Shown here piece by piece: positions 1-8,798 of a stretch of DNA of 64,000 nucleotides; within the stretch, counting starts at the first letter, position 1; each line of letters opens with the position of its first letter. Location of the stretch: assembly GCF_002025705.1 (NCBI RefSeq), contig NZ_CP018846.1:1417501-1481500 (forward strand). Reading direction: 5' to 3'. Origin of the DNA: Pseudomonas putida. Its GTDB lineage: Bacteria; Pseudomonadota; Gammaproteobacteria; Pseudomonadales; Pseudomonadaceae. The notes under the pieces are model-generated. The model was not told the DNA's origin. It did no database searches and worked only from the letters and a program-made list of their open reading frames with translations. A program made the translations under genes and the position numbers.

Positions 1-1216
1 CCATGCCCACCAGCGGCATCGAGCTGATGAACTCGGCCGAGTAGGGGCTGTTCCACGCGGCCTGCAGCAGTGCCGCCATCTCGCGGGTGCTGACCCGCTC
101 GGCGCGCGACAGGCCGGAGCCGTTCTCCATCACCAGGTGCGGCGCGGTGATGCCTTTCTTCGCCAGCCACTGGCGCACCACGCGCTGCGCGGCACGGGCA
201 TCGTCGCCATCGGCGTCGGTGCGGAACTGTGCGCCCAGGCTCAGGAACAGCTGCTGGGCCATGGTGTTGTTACTGTATTTGTTGATGTCGCGAATCACTT
301 CCACCAGGTCGGGCGAGAAGGCCCGGGCCAGCAGGCGTGCGCTCTTCGGCACGTTCTCAAAGCGGTCGCGGCCCTGGATGCTGCCACCCAACTCGTTCCA
401 GATCGCCCGCACGGCGCCTGCGGCGTAGGTCGGGTGGTCGAGCAGCGACAGGTAGGTCTGCGAGTTGCAGCCATCGCCCAGCTGGCCGGTGACGGTCACG
501 CTGATGCCGTCGGCCTGCGGCACGGGGTTATAGCGCACGTCGCCGCTGCACTGCTTGGAGGCTACAGCCTTGACCTGGTTATCGATATGGATGCTGGCGA
601 TCGGTGGTTCGACGGCAACGGTTACCTTGCCGCCGTCGTTGCGGGCAACGAAGCGCAGGGCCTTGAGGTTGATCATCAGCGAGTCGGGCTTGACCAGGAA
701 TGGCTTGTTGACGTCACCGCCGTCATCGTCGAACTGTGGCAGGTTGGGTTGCACGAAGTGGCTGCGGTCCAGCACCAGGTCACCGGTTACGGTGCGTACG
801 CCATTGGCGCGCAGGTCACGCATCAGCAGCCAGAGCTTTTCCATGTTCAGCTTGGGGTCGCCGCCGCCCTTGAGGTACAGGTTGCCATTGAGCACGCCGT
901 TGCTCAGGGTGCCATCGGTGTAGAACTCGGTTTTCCATTGGAATGTCGGGCCGAGCAGTTCGAGGGCGGCGTAGGTGGTGACCAGCTTCATGGTCGAAGC
1001 CGGGTTGACCGACACATCGGCGTTGAACACGGTGGCCGGGCCCGGGCCGTTCAGCGGCAGCATGACCAGCGACAGTGCGCTGTCCTGCAGCTTGTTGGCC
1101 TTGAGCGCCTGTTGGACCTTCGGCGGCAGGGTGGTATTGACGGCAGCAGCCTGGCTGGGCAATGCGAGTGGCAACAGCAGGCCGGCGAGAACGAGGGGGC
1201 GGAGCTTTTTGATCAT
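1..1216 (-). CDS. dacB: D-alanyl-D-alanine carboxypeptidase/endopeptidase PBP4, 3' end cut by window edge
   Basis: Penicillin-binding protein 4 (peptidase family S13), a periplasmic enzyme that trims D-Ala from peptidoglycan peptides and cuts DD-crosslinks. The reading frame runs off the left edge, so about 405 N-terminal codons are visible. The start ATG (1214-1216) is followed by a signal peptide (MIKKLRP, then a hydrophobic run ending SQA at about residue 23). The active-site SxxK motif is S-T-M-K at residues 74-77, and the second motif S-N-N is at 315-317. The KTG motif expected near the C-terminus lies outside the window. The long insert between SxxK and SxN is typical of the family. It is divergent from yggL, with a 187-bp shared upstream region. 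Identification is firm; only the C-terminus is unseen. Confidence 0.93.
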   Translation of the reverse strand, partial: MIKKLRPLVLAGLLLPLALPSQAAAVNTTLPPKVQQALKANKLQDSALSLVMLPLNGPGPATVFNADVSVNPASTMKLVTTYAALELLGPTFQWKTEFYTDGTLSNGVLNGNLYLKGGGDPKLNMEKLWLLMRDLRANGVRTVTGDLVLDRSHFVQPNLPQFDDDGGDVNKPFLVKPDSLMINLKALRFVARNDGGKVTVAVEPPIASIHIDNQVKAVASKQCSGDVRYNPVPQADGISVTVTGQLGDGCNSQTYLSLLDHPTYAAGAVRAIWNELGGSIQGRDRFENVPKSARLLARAFSPDLVEVIRDINKYSNNTMAQQLFLSLGAQFRTDADGDDARAAQRVVRQWLAKKGITAPHLVMENGSGLSRAERVSTREMAALLQAAWNSPYSAEFISSMPLVGM

Positions 1217-1403
1217 ATGGATTAAGTACCCTGCGGACGAGGGAAAATGACAATGGGGCTGTAAGAGATGATCACCCCAGGATGAAATATAGAGCGCATT
1301 ATGCCCCAAGCGCAGCGTTCATGCGCCACGTTCGACGGAAAAGCGCCTTTGTAGCGTGGAAACTGTTAAAGTGCCGCGCGTTATTACTCAAGAGGATTGT
1401 TTC

Positions 1404-1748
1404 ATGGCTACCAACCGTTCCCGTCGTCTGCGCAAGAAGCTGTGCGTTGATGAATTCCAGGAGCTGGGTTTCGAACTGAACCTGGGTTTCAAGGAAGACC
1501 TGTCCGACGAAGCCATTGATGCCTTCCTCGACGCCTTCCTGGCTGAAGCCATGGATGCCAACGGCCTGGACTACGTCGGCGGCGATGATTTCGGCCTGGT
1601 CTGCCTGGCCAACCGCGGCTCGGTCAGCGAAGAGCAGCGTGCTACCGTCGAAGCCTGGCTCAAAGGCCGCAGCGAACTGACCACCATTGAAGTCAGCCCG
1701 CTGCTGGACGCCTGGTATCCGGAAAAGCCGATCAACCCGGCTTCCTGA
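1404..1748 (+). CDS. yggL: YggL family (DUF469) ribosome-associated protein
   Basis: Small acidic protein of 114 aa of the YggL/DUF469 family, reported to associate with the 50S ribosomal subunit. The conserved N-terminus NRSRRLRKKLCVDEFQELGF is intact, and the rest matches the family in length. The ATG at 1404 was chosen because it follows an AGAGGA ribosome-binding site (1391-1396) and begins M-A-T-N-R-S; an in-frame ATG at 1356 lacks a good site. It stands alone, divergent from dacB and convergent with the hybrid kinase that ends at 1787. The precise role is not shown by the sequence. Confidence 0.9.
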   Translation: MATNRSRRLRKKLCVDEFQELGFELNLGFKEDLSDEAIDAFLDAFLAEAMDANGLDYVGGDDFGLVCLANRGSVSEEQRATVEAWLKGRSELTTIEVSPLLDAWYPEKPINPAS

Positions 1749-1786
1749 TGCGTGCGTGAGCGGCGCCCCGCGCGGGCGTCACTCCG

Positions 1787-4700
1787 TCAAGCCCTGGCCA
1801 GCTCCCTGGCCAGCGCTTTCTCCGTTCGGCGCATATGCCGTGCCAGTACCTGCCGCTGCAGTTTGATGCATGCCGCAGGCGAATGTTGCTCCTCCAGGGC
1901 CGCGCAGGCCTTCATCATGCCTTTTGCTTCCAGCAGCCGTGCCGCGCTGAGGATCTTGTGCGCCTGCTCGCGGATCTCGGCTGCCTGATGGACGGGATCG
2001 AAGCCCATGAGTAGCGTCAGGTCTTCTTGCAGGCTTGCATGCACTGCGGTGAGAAAACGGCAACGGCTTTCGGGATTGTTGCCGACGATGCCGGCCAGGC
2101 CCGCAAGGTTGAACGGCGGGGCAACGACTTGCCGTAGATGGGGCGTGATCCTGGTCAGGCATTGGCTGAGGGTACGCAGGCTGATGGGCTTGAGCAGGCA
2201 ATCGTCCATGCCGGCACTGAGGCACTTCTGCCTGACTTCGGGTTGAGCGTTCGCGGTGTAACCCAGAATGACGCAACGCGGGCGCCCGCTCTTGCGCTCT
2301 TCGCAACGAACGGCGGTGGCAACCTGGTAGCCGTTCATGTGCGGCATGTTGCAATCGAGCACCAGTACGTCGAACGGCGTGCGGTGCCATTTGTCCAGGC
2401 CCTCGCGACCATCGCTGGCGCTGGCATGGCTGAGCCCCAGGTAGCCCAGTTGCTGTGCCATCAGCATCAGGTTGGCAGGGTGATCGTCGATGACCAGCAC
2501 CTTCAGGTCTTGAGCAGGTACTTCGATCTCTTCCACCTCCAATGCGGGTGGCAGCGGGGTATCGACACGCTCCAGCGGCATCAGCAGGCGAACCTGCGTG
2601 CCAAAGCCCGGAAGGCTCTTGATGCTCAGGCTGCCACCCATCATCTCGCACAGGCTTCGGCAGATGGCCAGGCCCAGCCCTGTGCCTGCACGGGCACCCT
2701 GGCTATGTGGATTTGCCTGGACGAACGGGTTGAACAGCCGCTGCAAATCATCGTCGTGAATGCCGATGCCACTGTCACGCACTTCGAACTCCAGCGTCGG
2801 CGGCACGCCAGGGCCTTCGTCGCGCAAGCCGAGCGTGACCTGGATTTGCCCTTGCTCTGTGAACTTGATGGCGTTGCTGACGAGGTTGGACAGGATCTGC
2901 TTGAAGCGCAGTGGGTCGAGCAAAGCATGGACACGGGCGCTGGGGTTGATGCTGATTTGCAGGGCCAGGCCCTTCTGGCGTGCTTGGCCATCGAAAACGC
3001 GGCCAACCGACTCGACCAGTGCCGAGGGGTCGACTGCTTCCGGGCTGAGAGACAGGTGGCCAGACTCGATACGCACGATATCCAGGATATCGCCGATCAG
3101 GCCAAGCAGATCCTTGGCCGAATGGTGGGCGACTTCCAGCGAGGTGGGGTCTACTTGCCCCTGCAGGGCGCGCCTCAGGGCCAGTTCGAGCATGCCTATG
3201 ACCGCATTCATCGGCGTGCGGATCTCATGGCTGATGGTGGCAAGGAAGGTGCTTTTGGCGCGGTTGGCGTCATCGGCCAGGCGCTTGGCCTCGCGCAGTT
3301 CCTGAACCAGCTTGCGGCGATCGCTGATATCGATCCAGCCGCCAATGATCCCTTGCACTTCACCCAGCGAGTCACGATACGGCAGGATCCAGTGGTAGAT
3401 GGTGATTTCCCTGTCCTTGAAGCGCAAAGGTCGGTCGATGATCAGTGGTACGCCGGCGGCCATTACCTGCTGGTAGTCGGCCTGAATCTGACGTGTGTTC
3501 TCGGTGCCGGTGAACGGGCTCTCGTCCAGGCGCCTGGCAATCACGTCTTCCAGGCGGGCCTGGACGGCTTCCAGGTAGCTGGCGTTGCAGCTCTGCAGGC
3601 GGCCCTCCCGGTCGCGCACGTACATCGGGTGCGGGGTGCCGTTGAGCAGCGCGCCCATGAACTCCAGCTGATCGTTCAGTGCGCGTTCGGCGCGTTGGCG
3701 ATGCTTGATCTGCCCGCGCAGCCGGGCGTTCCAGATCAGTGCCAGCAACAGCAACAGGCCGGTGCCCAGCAGCACTTGCAGGATCAGGCGCCGCCAGGCT
3801 GGCCAGCTGACATCCTCATGGACATCGTAGCCGCGCCAACGATTGTTTATGACACCCAGCTCTTCCGGCGAAATGCTCAGCAGGGCTTTGTCGAGGATTG
3901 TGGCAAGTGGCATGTCCTGTTCGCTGGTGGCCATGGCGAAGATGGCCGGCTCGCTGCCCACCGTATTGCGAATGATCAGGTCGCTATTGGCGGCCAGGGC
4001 GTGGTTGGCGTCGATCAAGGGGGTGATCACCGCGTCGACGGCGCCACTGTTGAGCAGCGCCACGGAATAATAGGAACTCTCCGTCTCGATCCAGCCAACC
4101 TGTGGGAAGCGGGTTGCCAGCAGGTCATCCAGGTTGCTGTAGCGGGAGATGGCAATGCGACGCCCGTTCAGTTGCTCCAGCGAACCGTACTTTTCATCAC
4201 GTGCGCGGGTGACCAGTACATGCGGGCTTTCAAGGTAGGGCCGGCTCAGGTGCAGGCGTTTGTCGGTGATACCGTCGCTGGCCAGCGCAGCAATCATGTT
4301 CACGCGCCCGCTTTCCAGTCGGGCAAGCATGTCGGCGATGCCATTGGCCCGCTGCACCTCGAAGCGCAGGCCGGTACGCAGGCGTATCAGGTCCAGCAGG
4401 TCGGCAGTTATACCGCGAAAATGGCCACTGCCATCGAAATAGGACAGTGGCGCTGCCGTTTCGTCGATGGCGACCCGCATCACCGGGTGGTTGAGCAGCC
4501 ATTTTTCCTCCCCGGCCGTCAGCTGGAGTTTGCGATCGCTCAGCAGCAGGTCACCGCCAGCACTCCAGCGTTTGAAAATGCTGGTCCGCAAGGCGCTGGA
4601 CTGGCGGTCTAGCGTTGCATTGACCAACGTCTTGAGCTGCACGTCCTGAGCGCGCATGGCAAAACTGAAGCCGACGTTTTCGTGCTGGCCGAAACTGGCC

Positions 4701-5386
4701 ATGCGCAGGCGTGGCAAGTGCCCGCGGGTAAGCTGGTAGTGTGTGGAAATAGTGTCGCCGATGAACACGTCCGTCTGGCCAAATGCCACAGCATTGAGTG
4801 CTTGCGTAGAAGAGCCGAATGCCAGCAATTCGGCCTTGGGGTAGGCTGCGCGGACCTTTTCCTGGGGCAGGTAGTGGTACAGCATGCCCAGGCGCATGCC
4901 GGCAAGGCCTGCATTGAGTGGCTGCCCTTCATCTTCCCGTGTGACCAGCACGGGTTGGTCGACGGCATAGGGGTGAGAAAGCGCCAGTCCCTCGGTTGCC
5001 GCTTCGTAACCGTTGGCACTGCCGAGCAGGTCAATGTCCCCCCGTTTGAGCGCCTCGACCGCCGCTTTCCTGTGGGGGTAGCGCATGACCTGGACCGGCA
5101 GGTTCAATGCCTTGCCAATCAGATTGGCGTATTCGGCGGTGAGCCCTTGGTAGACCTGGCCGCCGCCAGTGATGTCAAAGGGCGGGTAGTCGGGCGCTGA
5201 GGTGCCCAGAATCAGGGCGTGCCGCCCCTGCAGCCATTGCCGCTGTTGTTCCGTCAACCGCGGGCTCAGCGGTTGGGTCGAAGAGCGGGCTAGCAGCGTA
5301 TAGGGCACGACTTCATGGGATGAGGCCTGCGCCAGGTCGCAGGCCAGCGCCAGGATGAACCCCAGGCAGGCGAACATTTGCACCAT
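1787..5386 (-). CDS. BvgS/EvgS-like hybrid sensor histidine kinase with two periplasmic SBP domains
   Basis: Unorthodox four-step phosphorelay kinase of 1199 aa. Order of domains: signal peptide (1-22), first SBP_bac_3 Venus-flytrap domain (about 44-272), second SBP_bac_3 domain (about 286-520), one membrane helix (about 528-552), PAS (about 566-690), HisKA with phospho-acceptor H720 in HEIRTP, HATPase_c with DSGIGI and GTGLGLAI motifs, a receiver domain with acceptor D1011 (VLDCNMP), and a C-terminal Hpt domain with H1143 (AHKILSAARLL). All phosphorelay residues are present, so it should be functional. It follows its response-regulator gene by 7 nt and is clearly cotranscribed with it; a GAGG site precedes the ATG. 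The architecture is that of BvgS, EvgS and the Pseudomonas RocS kinases, which control virulence, acid resistance or fimbriae. The ligand and target genes here are unknown. Confidence 0.93.
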   Translation of the reverse strand: MVQMFACLGFILALACDLAQASSHEVVPYTLLARSSTQPLSPRLTEQQRQWLQGRHALILGTSAPDYPPFDITGGGQVYQGLTAEYANLIGKALNLPVQVMRYPHRKAAVEALKRGDIDLLGSANGYEAATEGLALSHPYAVDQPVLVTREDEGQPLNAGLAGMRLGMLYHYLPQEKVRAAYPKAELLAFGSSTQALNAVAFGQTDVFIGDTISTHYQLTRGHLPRLRMASFGQHENVGFSFAMRAQDVQLKTLVNATLDRQSSALRTSIFKRWSAGGDLLLSDRKLQLTAGEEKWLLNHPVMRVAIDETAAPLSYFDGSGHFRGITADLLDLIRLRTGLRFEVQRANGIADMLARLESGRVNMIAALASDGITDKRLHLSRPYLESPHVLVTRARDEKYGSLEQLNGRRIAISRYSNLDDLLATRFPQVGWIETESSYYSVALLNSGAVDAVITPLIDANHALAANSDLIIRNTVGSEPAIFAMATSEQDMPLATILDKALLSISPEELGVINNRWRGYDVHEDVSWPAWRRLILQVLLGTGLLLLLALIWNARLRGQIKHRQRAERALNDQLEFMGALLNGTPHPMYVRDREGRLQSCNASYLEAVQARLEDVIARRLDESPFTGTENTRQIQADYQQVMAAGVPLIIDRPLRFKDREITIYHWILPYRDSLGEVQGIIGGWIDISDRRKLVQELREAKRLADDANRAKSTFLATISHEIRTPMNAVIGMLELALRRALQGQVDPTSLEVAHHSAKDLLGLIGDILDIVRIESGHLSLSPEAVDPSALVESVGRVFDGQARQKGLALQISINPSARVHALLDPLRFKQILSNLVSNAIKFTEQGQIQVTLGLRDEGPGVPPTLEFEVRDSGIGIHDDDLQRLFNPFVQANPHSQGARAGTGLGLAICRSLCEMMGGSLSIKSLPGFGTQVRLLMPLERVDTPLPPALEVEEIEVPAQDLKVLVIDDHPANLMLMAQQLGYLGLSHASASDGREGLDKWHRTPFDVLVLDCNMPHMNGYQVATAVRCEERKSGRPRCVILGYTANAQPEVRQKCLSAGMDDCLLKPISLRTLSQCLTRITPHLRQVVAPPFNLAGLAGIVGNNPESRCRFLTAVHASLQEDLTLLMGFDPVHQAAEIREQAHKILSAARLLEAKGMMKACAALEEQHSPAACIKLQRQVLARHMRRTEKALARELARA

Positions 5387-5393
5387 CAGAACC

Positions 5394-6014
5394 TCAGACC
5401 AGCGCGTTGCGTTTAGCCATTTCGATCAGCTCGACCAAGGAATCGGCCTGCAGTTTCTGCATGAGTCGCTTCTTGTAGGTACTGACAGTCTTGTTGCTCA
5501 GGAACATGCCCTTGGCTATTTCCTGATTGCTGCGACCTTGGGCAAAAAGTTGCAGGACCATCAGTTCTCGATCGTTAACGAGTCGGAAAAGTCGCAAATC
5601 GGAGTCCGCTGTTTCGTGGTTGTTGTGAATGGCCTGGCTGGGGAAATAGTTGTATCCGGCGATTACGGCCTTGATCGCACTGAGCAGTTCATTCAGATCT
5701 TCCTGTTTGCACACATAACCCGCTGCACCTGAGTGCATGCAGCGAACGGCGAACAGCGCCGGAGACTGCGCGGTGAGGATCAGCACCTTCAGCGGCAGGG
5801 CCATGGCCTGGAAGCGCGAAAGTACCTCCAGGCCGTCAAGCCTGGGGATGCTGATGTCCAGGATCACCAGTTCGGGTTGGGTTTCACGAATCATCTGCAT
5901 GGCATCCACGCCGTTGTCCGATTCGCCTACAACCTTGTAATTCTGGTTTTCAAGCAGCATGCGGACAGCAAGGCGGATGACAGGATGGTCATCGACAATA
6001 AATACAGTATTCAT
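5394..6014 (-). CDS. LuxR/NarL-family response regulator, partner of the BvgS-like kinase
   Basis: Response regulator of 206 aa: receiver domain with the acidic pair near the N-terminus (IVDDHP) and phospho-acceptor D53 (VILDISIPR), then a LuxR-type helix-turn-helix (NDRELMVLQLFAQGRSNQEIA, with SNKTVSTYKKRLMQKL). The layout matches BvgA/EvgA. The ATG at 6012-6014 is preferred to an upstream in-frame TTG at 6018-6020; a GGGA-type site lies just upstream. It is the first gene of an operon with the hybrid kinase, 7 nt downstream. A 24-bp dyad about 130 bp upstream of the start may be an operator. The regulon cannot be told from the sequence. Confidence 0.92.
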   Translation of the reverse strand: MNTVFIVDDHPVIRLAVRMLLENQNYKVVGESDNGVDAMQMIRETQPELVILDISIPRLDGLEVLSRFQAMALPLKVLILTAQSPALFAVRCMHSGAAGYVCKQEDLNELLSAIKAVIAGYNYFPSQAIHNNHETADSDLRLFRLVNDRELMVLQLFAQGRSNQEIAKGMFLSNKTVSTYKKRLMQKLQADSLVELIEMAKRNALV

Positions 6015-6143
6015 GTTCAAGTTCCCTGCGGCGGATGACGGAGGCAGGTGGCACCTTACCCCAGTTGCAAGTCATCGGGGATGCGTGGCATGGAGATTCG
6101 CTATATATGGGAAACGGCTTACAGCCGAATACATATTGAGCTA

Positions 6144-6167
6144 CGAAGTGTAAGAATTTACTTCGTT
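6144..6167. promoter_or_regulatory. 24-bp dyad upstream of the BvgA-like regulator
   Basis: Perfect 7-bp inverted arms ACGAAGT / ACTTCGT separated by 10 bases, 130-150 bp upstream of the response-regulator start. One flank reads TTCTTACA on the minus strand, which resembles a half-site of EvgA/BvgA-type heptads. A binding site for the regulator itself is an inference. Confidence 0.35.
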
Positions 6168-6258
6168 ATCAAAGGTGTTTTTGCAACTTTTCAGTTGTCT
6201 GTTTAGTTGGTGTTTAATCTGGTGGCGGCGCTTGTAGGAGATTTCTGAAAGCAATGAG

Positions 6259-6296
6259 CGTCGCTCGGTAGTGCACCGGGCGACGCCGCCTTTTTT
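6259..6296 (+). terminator. intrinsic-terminator-like hairpin on + strand
   Basis: GCGTCGC..CGGT / ACCG..GCGACGC stem, then CGCC and six T's. Its U-tract is on the + strand, although both flanking genes (dgt and the response regulator) are on the minus strand. It could end an unannotated + strand RNA from the 6021-6258 interval, or be fortuitous. Confidence 0.35.
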
Positions 6297-7627
6297 CACG
6301 TCGGGCTTGAACGCCCGGTCATTTCCCGAGCCATCTCGCTGGCGTAGCTGTCGGTCATGCCGGCGATGAAATCGATCATGCGCAGGAAAGCCTTGTGCAG
6401 AGAGTCGTGCGGGTTGGGAGCGTTGTTACCGATCAGGTCGAGCACGCGGCGACTCTTGAACGAGGGGGTACGGCCGCCGTGCTGTTCCAGGGCGGCACCG
6501 CAGAACGTATTGAGGAGAATTTCCAGCGTGGTGTAGGCGCCGATCTCATGCAGCGTCTTGCGTTTGTCCTGGAAAATCTTGTTGCGCGCCATGTCCTTGG
6601 CTTGCAGTACGCAGCGCTTGGCCGGGCCGTGCATGTGCTCGACCAGGTCGCCGCTCAGGCGCCCGCCCAGCAGTGCCTGCTGCTGCTCGACGAAGGCTTG
6701 GGCAGCGGCATTGGTCAGGTGTTCGATTGCCTTGCCACGCAGAATGGCCAGCTTGCGTCTGCGAGAGTCGTCAGGGCCAAGCTGGCGGTAGGTTTCCGGC
6801 AAGTCGTCACCCACCAGGTCGAGCAACAGCGCCTCGACTTCGGCGTAGTGCAGCAACTCCATCTCCAGGCCGTCTTCCAGGTCGATCAGGGCGTAGCAGA
6901 TGTCATCTGCCGCTTCCATCAGGTACACCAGCGGGTGGCGGGCCCAGCGCTGTTCTTCGAGTTGCGGCAGGCCGAGCTTGCGGGCGATCTGCTCAAGCAG
7001 CGGCAGTTCGCTCTGGTAGCAGCCGAACTTGTGCTTCTTGTAGCCCAGGGCGTCTGCATGCCGGGAAGTCCAGGGATATTTGAGGTAGGTACCCAGGGTG
7101 GCGTAGGTGAGCCGGGTGCCGCCATCGAACTGGTGATATTCGAGTTGAGTGAGTACGCGAAAGCCTTGGGCGTTGCCTTCGAAGTTGAGGAAGTCGGCGC
7201 GCTCGTCGTCGCTCATGTCGTCCAGCCAGCCGCGCCCGGCGGCCTGCTGGAACCAATGGCGAATGGCATCTTCACCGGAGTGGCCAAACGGCGGGTTGCC
7301 AATGTCGTGAGCCAGGCAGGCCGACTGCACGATCATGCCCAGATCGCTGGGTTCGCACCAGTCGGGCAGGCTGCCGCGCAGTGTTTCGCCGACACGCATG
7401 CCCAGTGAGCGGCCAACGCAGCTGACTTCCAGGGAATGGGTCAGGCGCGTGTGGATATGGTCGTTGCTGGAAACGGGATGGACCTGAGTCTTGCGCCCGA
7501 GGCGGCGAAAGGCCCCTGAGAAGATGATCCGGTCATGGTCTTTGTGGAAAGGGCTGCGGCCCAGTTCTTCAGCGCTGTAGAGGGCTTTGCCGAGGCGTTC
7601 GCGGGTGAGCAGGGTGTGCCAGTCCAA
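6296..7627 (-). CDS. dgt: deoxyguanosinetriphosphate triphosphohydrolase-like protein
   Basis: HD-superfamily dNTP triphosphohydrolase, 443 aa, which hydrolyses dGTP (or other dNTPs) to the nucleoside and triphosphate. Metal-binding HD signature: [10 protein letters not shown], then [10 protein letters not shown], and [15 protein letters not shown] with the His-Asp pair. The TTG at 7625-7627 is chosen as start because the protein then begins M-D-W-H-T-L-L as in the family, with a GGAGA site upstream; the frame stays open 35 codons further but that part has no family resemblance. The substrate range (dGTP only or several dNTPs) cannot be read from sequence. The gene stands alone downstream of the yqj-like operon on the same strand, 105 bp away. 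Confidence 0.9.
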   Translation of the reverse strand: MDWHTLLTRERLGKALYSAEELGRSPFHKDHDRIIFSGAFRRLGRKTQVHPVSSNDHIHTRLTHSLEVSCVGRSLGMRVGETLRGSLPDWCEPSDLGMIVQSACLAHDIGNPPFGHSGEDAIRHWFQQAAGRGWLDDMSDDERADFLNFEGNAQGFRVLTQLEYHQFDGGTRLTYATLGTYLKYPWTSRHADALGYKKHKFGCYQSELPLLEQIARKLGLPQLEEQRWARHPLVYLMEAADDICYALIDLEDGLEMELLHYAEVEALLLDLVGDDLPETYRQLGPDDSRRRKLAILRGKAIEHLTNAAAQAFVEQQQALLGGRLSGDLVEHMHGPAKRCVLQAKDMARNKIFQDKRKTLHEIGAYTTLEILLNTFCGAALEQHGGRTPSFKSRRVLDLIGNNAPNPHDSLHKAFLRMIDFIAGMTDSYASEMAREMTGRSSPT

Positions 7628-7732
7628 GGCGCGGTCTCCTGTCGATCGAAGGGTATAGCTTCCGGTGTCGTGAGCAGGCGTGCAAGGGGCAGAGCGAGAC
7701 CGGCCCTGTGGGATCAGAGCCGGCCAGGGCAC

Positions 7733-8062
7733 TCAAGGGCGCCGGTTGCCTTGCAGGAAGAGGCGTACCAGCGGCAGCAGGCTGGTTCCCAGCCGAACCA
7801 GGCGGCTCAGGTTACCGCTGCGCACCCCTTTGCCGGTGAGAAAGCCCAGCGCCACGACGGCGCCGATTCCCCACAACGGCGCGTGCTTGATGCCCAAGCC
7901 GTCATGCAGCGAGCTGCCCATGCCGCGCAGGCGCTGCAAGGGTTGCAGCATTTGCCCGGACTCATGGCGGATCTGCTGGCGGTGCATTTCCATGCGCAGG
8001 CGCAGCAGCGCCTTGCGCAATTCCCGTGGGTTACGGGTGTTCGGTAGTTCAGGCAGGCTCAT
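7733..8062 (-). CDS. YqjK-like small protein
   Basis: Protein of 109 aa, basic, with an arginine-rich amphipathic N-terminal half (residues 10-45) and a hydrophobic segment near residues 66-78 (LWGIGAVVALGFLTG). It is the third gene of a cluster laid out like E. coli yqjD-yqjE-yqjK. Its ATG overlaps the stop of the YqjE-like gene by 4 nt (ATGA), so the two are translationally coupled. Function is not known; membrane association is likely from the hydrophobic segment. The family link rests mainly on position and size. Confidence 0.7.
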   Translation of the reverse strand: MSLPELPNTRNPRELRKALLRLRMEMHRQQIRHESGQMLQPLQRLRGMGSSLHDGLGIKHAPLWGIGAVVALGFLTGKGVRSGNLSRLVRLGTSLLPLVRLFLQGNRRP

Positions 8063-8433
8063 GGCAACAGGCGCTCCCGGTCCTTGGCCAGTTCTTCGAG
8101 GGTCGCACCAAACGGTGAAGACTCATCGAACACTGCAGCCTTCAGGCGCAGGCCGCAATACAACGCCGCCAGGCCATAGAAAACGCACAAGCCGATGATG
8201 CCCGCCAGCCTATAGCTGTCCCACAGCAACACCAGCAGCAAGCCGGACAAGGCCGTGAGCAGCAGCAGCGCGAATACCAGTGCCAGGCCGGCAAACAGCA
8301 ACAGGCTCAGAGTGCGTGCTTTCTGTTCCTGCAGTTCGATACCGAACAGCTCGATGTGGCTGTGCAGTAGCCCCAGCAGCGCCGCGCCCAGGCGTCTGCC
8401 CGAGGCGCTGGTGCCTATGCTGTCATTCTCCAT
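8059..8433 (-). CDS. YqjE/holin-X-like phage holin family membrane protein
   Basis: Protein of 124 aa with two close hydrophobic helices (about residues 43-65 and 70-95, LLLFAGLALVFALLLLTALS then an IIGLCVFYGLAALY segment), matching the YqjE / Actinobacterial Holin-X membrane family. In this family the 'holin' label is structural only. It is the middle gene of the three-gene cluster; a strong GAGGAG site precedes the ATG, 9 nt after the YqjD-like gene stops. With its neighbours it probably forms an inner-membrane module that may associate with ribosomes or the envelope, as described for YqjD in E. coli. That role is inference. Confidence 0.82.
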   Translation of the reverse strand: MENDSIGTSASGRRLGAALLGLLHSHIELFGIELQEQKARTLSLLLFAGLALVFALLLLTALSGLLLVLLWDSYRLAGIIGLCVFYGLAALYCGLRLKAAVFDESSPFGATLEELAKDRERLLP

Positions 8434-8442
8434 GGGGGCTCC

Positions 8443-8757
8443 TCAGCGCCGATTGGCCAGCAGGCCGATCAACAAGCCGACGCCTGCGGCGATACCAATG
8501 GCCTGCCAGGGGTTTTCCTGGACGTACTGCTCGGCGCTGCCAAGAGCTGCCTGGCCGCGCTCGCGCACCGAGTCCTGGGTCAGCTGCAGGGTTTCGCGGG
8601 CCTGGGTCAGGCGGTCGTGAATCTGCTCGCGCAGTTCGTCGGCCTGGTCGCCAGCCAGGTTGGCGGTATCGGCCAGCAATTTTTCGGTATCGCGGACCAA
8701 GGCCTGGAAGTCAGCCATCAATATCTCTTGTGCAGTCTTTGCCGATTTGCTGGCCAT
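8443..8757 (-). CDS. DUF883 (YqjD/ElaB/YgaM) family protein
   Basis: Protein of 104 aa: a helical coiled-coil N-terminus (residues 10-75, rich in Q, E, R and L), then ENPWQAIGIAAGVGLLIGLLANRR, the diagnostic C-terminal membrane anchor of the ElaB/YqjD/YgaM family. E. coli YqjD is an inner-membrane protein that binds ribosomes in stationary phase. It is the first gene of the yqj-like operon, with a GGGAGAG ribosome-binding site. A short 8-bp tandem repeat lies immediately upstream (8767-8798). Confidence 0.9.
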   Translation of the reverse strand: MASKSAKTAQEILMADFQALVRDTEKLLADTANLAGDQADELREQIHDRLTQARETLQLTQDSVRERGQAALGSAEQYVQENPWQAIGIAAGVGLLIGLLANRR

Positions 8758-8766
8758 GGGGCTCTC

Positions 8767-8798
8767 CCTGTGTAGGTGTGCAGGTGTGCAGGTGTGTA
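8767..8798. repeat. 8-bp tandem microrepeat, four units
   Basis: Four consecutive units related to GGTGTGCA, the first and last ending in TA. It lies 10-41 bp upstream of the YqjD-like start, so it overlaps the likely leader or promoter. The unit number could vary between strains. Confidence 0.75.

Noticed and set aside
2138..4612. An 824-codon + strand open frame opposite the hybrid kinase
   Set aside because: It is the high-GC antisense of the real kinase frame, with no ribosome-binding site, and its translation (His/Gln/Ala-rich) shows no domain.
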